Below, in pieces: positions 62,074-64,000 of a DNA stretch of 64,000 bases. The position numbers were made by a program, and so were the translations under genes. Where the stretch lies: contig CBDFNO010000009.1 of assembly GCA_965250265.1 (NCBI GenBank), positions 1 through 64,000 of the forward strand, in the 5' to 3' direction. Within the stretch, counting starts at the first letter, position 1, and each line of letters starts with the position of its first letter. A model generated the notes under the pieces. It did not search any database. It had not been told where the DNA came from and was given only the letters and a program-made list of their open reading frames with translations. The DNA is from PRS1 sp965250265 (lineage in GTDB: Bacteria; Bacteroidota; Bacteroidia; Flavobacteriales; Flavobacteriaceae).

Positions 62074-63066
62074 ATGAAAATTAGAAAAATTACTTTATAT
62101 ATTTTATGCGCTATAGTCATGTTTGTGTCTTGTAATAAGGATGATGGAGGTTTAGATGTTACAGAAGTTCCAATAAGAGATAGGACTGAACAGCAAGTCG
62201 TTGATAAAGATTCTTTGATTGGCTATTTAGAAACTCATTATTACAATTCAGGAGATTTTGTGAGCAATACAAATCCTTCTATTAATGATTTAATTATATC
62301 TGAACTTCCTTCTGATGGTGTTCTCCCAGATCCAGCAAATAATACACTTTTAATTGATGCTATAGAAGTTAAAAACACTTCTTTAGCTGATATTGATTAT
62401 GAATATTATATTTTGAGATTAAATCAAGGAGGTGGAGTAGATAAACCCAATTTTCCTGATAACATTCGTGTTAATTTTTCAGGAAACCTTTTAGATGAAG
62501 TAGTTTTTGATAGTTCAGCTAATCCTATTGATTTTGATTTAACAAATTTAGTTCCAGGTTGGGGAAGAACATTACCGCAGTTTAATGTAGCTGAATCTTT
62601 TATTGAAAATGGGGATGGAACAATAGGATTTACAAACGCTGGTGTTGGCGTCATGTTTTTACCTTCTGGCTTAGCTTTCTATTCTGACAGTCCACCTTCT
62701 GTTCCTTTATATTCTAATGTTATTTTTAGATTTGAATTATATCAAAGTGAAATAAACGACCATGATTTGGATGGAGTTCCTTCTTATTTAGAGGATGTAG
62801 ATGGAGATTTCAATTTAGGGAATGATGATACCGATGAAGATGGCGCGCAAGATTTTATTGATGGAGATGATGATAACGATGGGACTTTAACTGTAGAAGA
62901 AGATTTAGAAGATATAGATCCTAATGTTGATAGTAGTGGTGACGGTAATTTAACGAACGATTTGGATGGAGATGGTGACCCTACAAATGATGATACAGAT
63001 GGAGATGGAATACCCAATTATTTAGATACAGATGATACAGTCTCTAATAAAGATGATGATAATTAA
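62074..63066 (+). CDS. FKBP-like lipoprotein with Asp-rich repeats
   Basis: A 330-residue lipoprotein (LYILCAIVMFVSC). Residues about 50-235 resemble an FKBP-type prolyl isomerase: NIRVNFSGNLLDEVVFDSS, DLTNLVPGWGRTLPQF, GVGVMFLPSGLAFYSD and NVIFRFELYQ keep the family's GW and IP-like turns, though several active-site residues differ. The last 90 residues are Asp-rich repeats of the DxDxDGxxD type (thrombospondin type 3/calcium-binding), e.g. DLDGDGDPTNDDTDGDGIPN. It probably sits in the outer membrane facing the periplasm or outside. A terminator follows. Confidence 0.85.
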   Translation: MKIRKITLYILCAIVMFVSCNKDDGGLDVTEVPIRDRTEQQVVDKDSLIGYLETHYYNSGDFVSNTNPSINDLIISELPSDGVLPDPANNTLLIDAIEVKNTSLADIDYEYYILRLNQGGGVDKPNFPDNIRVNFSGNLLDEVVFDSSANPIDFDLTNLVPGWGRTLPQFNVAESFIENGDGTIGFTNAGVGVMFLPSGLAFYSDSPPSVPLYSNVIFRFELYQSEINDHDLDGVPSYLEDVDGDFNLGNDDTDEDGAQDFIDGDDDNDGTLTVEEDLEDIDPNVDSSGDGNLTNDLDGDGDPTNDDTDGDGIPNYLDTDDTVSNKDDDN

Positions 63067-63094
63067 AAAAAGCCGCTATTTAGCGGCTTTTTTT
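63065..63094. terminator. Convergent terminator, FKBP / barrel gene
   Basis: AAAGCCGC-TATTTA-GCGGCTTT with A's before and T's after, between the two convergent genes. Confidence 0.92.
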
Positions 63095-63105
63095 AATTGA
63101 GAATT

Positions 63106-63696
63106 TTATAAAGCAACAGACAAGCTTAAAATAAGTTGACTTGGTCTAGTATCTAACCTACTAATATCAATATTATTATTGTTTAAAAATTGTGCTTCGT
63201 TATTACTAAATCCTCTTTCGTACCTAACATCTACTCCGAATTTTTTAAAGTTAATTGCAGCCCCAAAATTAAGACCTACCGAAATATCATTATCTATAGT
63301 ATTAATAGAAATATCATCAAATTCAGAATTTATAATATATTGAAAAGAAGGACCAGCAAAAAGACTAATAGGCCCAATAACTTTAATGCCAACCAAAAGA
63401 GGTGCATCTATTTTTTGCATTTTAAAGTCACTATTATTATAATCACTTTTAGTACTTGTATAAACCAATTCTGGTCTAAAATATAATCGATTGCCAAGTT
63501 TGCCAAATGCGCCAATATGGAAGCCAATATTTCTTTCAGGATGTTCTACAGCAGAACTAATAGATTCGAAGTAATCTCCATTAGCATTATAATTTAAACC
63601 ACCTTTTATTCCATATGAAGGTCCAGATTGTGCGGAAATTAAAATGCTAGAACTAGCAAATGCAATAAATAAAATAAATTTTTTTAAATTTTTCAT
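63106..63696 (-). CDS. Small outer-membrane beta-barrel protein
   Basis: A 196-residue porin-family protein. The signal peptide (FILFIAFASSSILISAQ) is followed by alternating strands: YGIKGGLNYNANG, NIGFHIGAFGKLGNRLYFRP, APLLVGIKVIGPISLFAGPS and SVGLNFGAAINFKKFGVDVR. This is the OmpA-like barrel form (PorT-related 'outer membrane beta-barrel' family) with 8 strands. The start is the ATG at 63696; 17 upstream residues are not part of it. Function is likely structural or adhesive. Confidence 0.85.
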   Translation of the reverse strand: MKNLKKFILFIAFASSSILISAQSGPSYGIKGGLNYNANGDYFESISSAVEHPERNIGFHIGAFGKLGNRLYFRPELVYTSTKSDYNNSDFKMQKIDAPLLVGIKVIGPISLFAGPSFQYIINSEFDDISINTIDNDISVGLNFGAAINFKKFGVDVRYERGFSNNEAQFLNNNNIDISRLDTRPSQLILSLSVAL

Positions 63697-63750
63697 AATT
63701 GTTCGTTTTAAGATTTGATGAATAATATCAAAAACGCTGCCAAACAATTA

Positions 63751-64000
63751 TTATTTCCTTTTTATAACATTTTCTGAAGCTTTTATGATAGCTTCACTAT
63801 TCAAACCATATTTTTCCATGAGTTGCGCAGGAGTTCCAGATTCTCCAAAAGTGTCGTTTGTAGCTACAAATTCTTGAGGAGTTGGATTATGTTTAGCCAA
63901 AACTCTAGAAACACTTTCGCCTAAACCGCCAAGATAGTTATGTTCTTCAGCTGTAACAATACACCCTGTTTTAAAAACAGAATCTAAAATAGCTTTATCA
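63751..64000 (-). CDS. Transketolase C-terminal subunit, 3' part
   Basis: The 3' end of a gene that continues past the right edge. The visible 83 residues end in ENVIKRK and include CIVTAEEHNYLGGLGESVSR and FVATNDTFGESGTPAQLMEK, which match the C-terminal domain of the split transketolase used by flavobacteria. The enzyme moves two-carbon units in the pentose-phosphate pathway. The catalytic N-terminal part would be in the neighbouring gene outside the window. Confidence 0.93.
   Translation of the reverse strand, partial: DKAILDSVFKTGCIVTAEEHNYLGGLGESVSRVLAKHNPTPQEFVATNDTFGESGTPAQLMEKYGLNSEAIIKASENVIKRK

Noticed and set aside
62784..63017. Leftward Ser/Pro-rich frame opposite the Asp-rich repeats
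   Set aside because: It is the reverse complement of GAT/GGA codon repeats, so low-complexity shadow rather than a gene.

Overview
This window looks like part of a chromosome of a marine-type Flavobacteriaceae bacterium (phylum Bacteroidota). The evidence is the low G+C content, a type IX secretion (T9SS) C-terminal sorting domain, many short lipoprotein signals, a TonB receptor with a carboxypeptidase-like plug extension, flavobacterial TAnnTTTG -7 promoter elements, a transketolase C-terminal half encoded as a separate gene, and the general protein style. The genus cannot be fixed from sequence alone.

Layout. Bases 1-1346 hold the 3' end of a secreted T9SS cargo protein, closed by a perfect 34-bp palindromic terminator. 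After about 0.8 kb of non-coding DNA comes the most unusual part of the window: a block of five large same-strand genes (2224-17160, gaps of 11-39 bases). None has a signal peptide or sorting domain, and none has an obvious housekeeping role. The block holds a 1385-residue protein with a GVHLHW motif, a fibre-like protein with GIGT repeats, a stand-alone LanM-like (DUF4135) Ser/Thr dehydratase domain without cyclase, a 1532-residue DUF6603-like protein, and a 688-residue protein. Imperfect 20-bp direct repeats lie on each side. I regard this as the candidate undescribed system: giant assembly proteins with a built-in modifying enzyme.

From 17521 on the window is mostly ordinary chromosome. 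It carries a membrane coiled-coil protein, thioredoxin reductase, a PadR/PspC/DUF4870/DUF2807 envelope operon, a DUF4442 and an AIM24-like protein, a divergent oxyR-dps pair with a palindromic operator candidate, an M3 peptidase, cyclophilin lipoproteins, a CoA-pyrophosphatase and an acyltransferase. These are followed by an ECF sigma factor with a membrane protein, NDH-2, lysoplasmalogenase, a TonB receptor, and a DinB gene that sits in a cassette-like unit bounded by a perfect 10-bp inverted repeat. The next stretch holds an arginase-family enzyme, a lipoprotein RidA, M28 and S10 peptidases, a cyclophilin with a decayed copy of its own 5' end beside it, and DUF1684.

Bases 44195-49364 are an envelope-biogenesis operon of three parvulin-type folding factors followed by MoxR. 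Then come two AT3 acyltransferase paralogues around a SCO plus PHM-like copper gene pair and a DoxX-like membrane protein. The right end has aconitase, a Crp/Fnr regulator, a TlpA-like thioredoxin, formate-tetrahydrofolate ligase, tRNA-Leu(GAG) and tRNA-Lys(UUU), shikimate kinase, a phosphoribosyltransferase, an S4 RNA-binding protein, an FKBP-like lipoprotein with calcium-type repeats, a small outer-membrane barrel and the 3' end of a transketolase subunit.

Protein families were recognised by eye from motifs and memory; no database search was run. Promoters and operators are pattern matches only.
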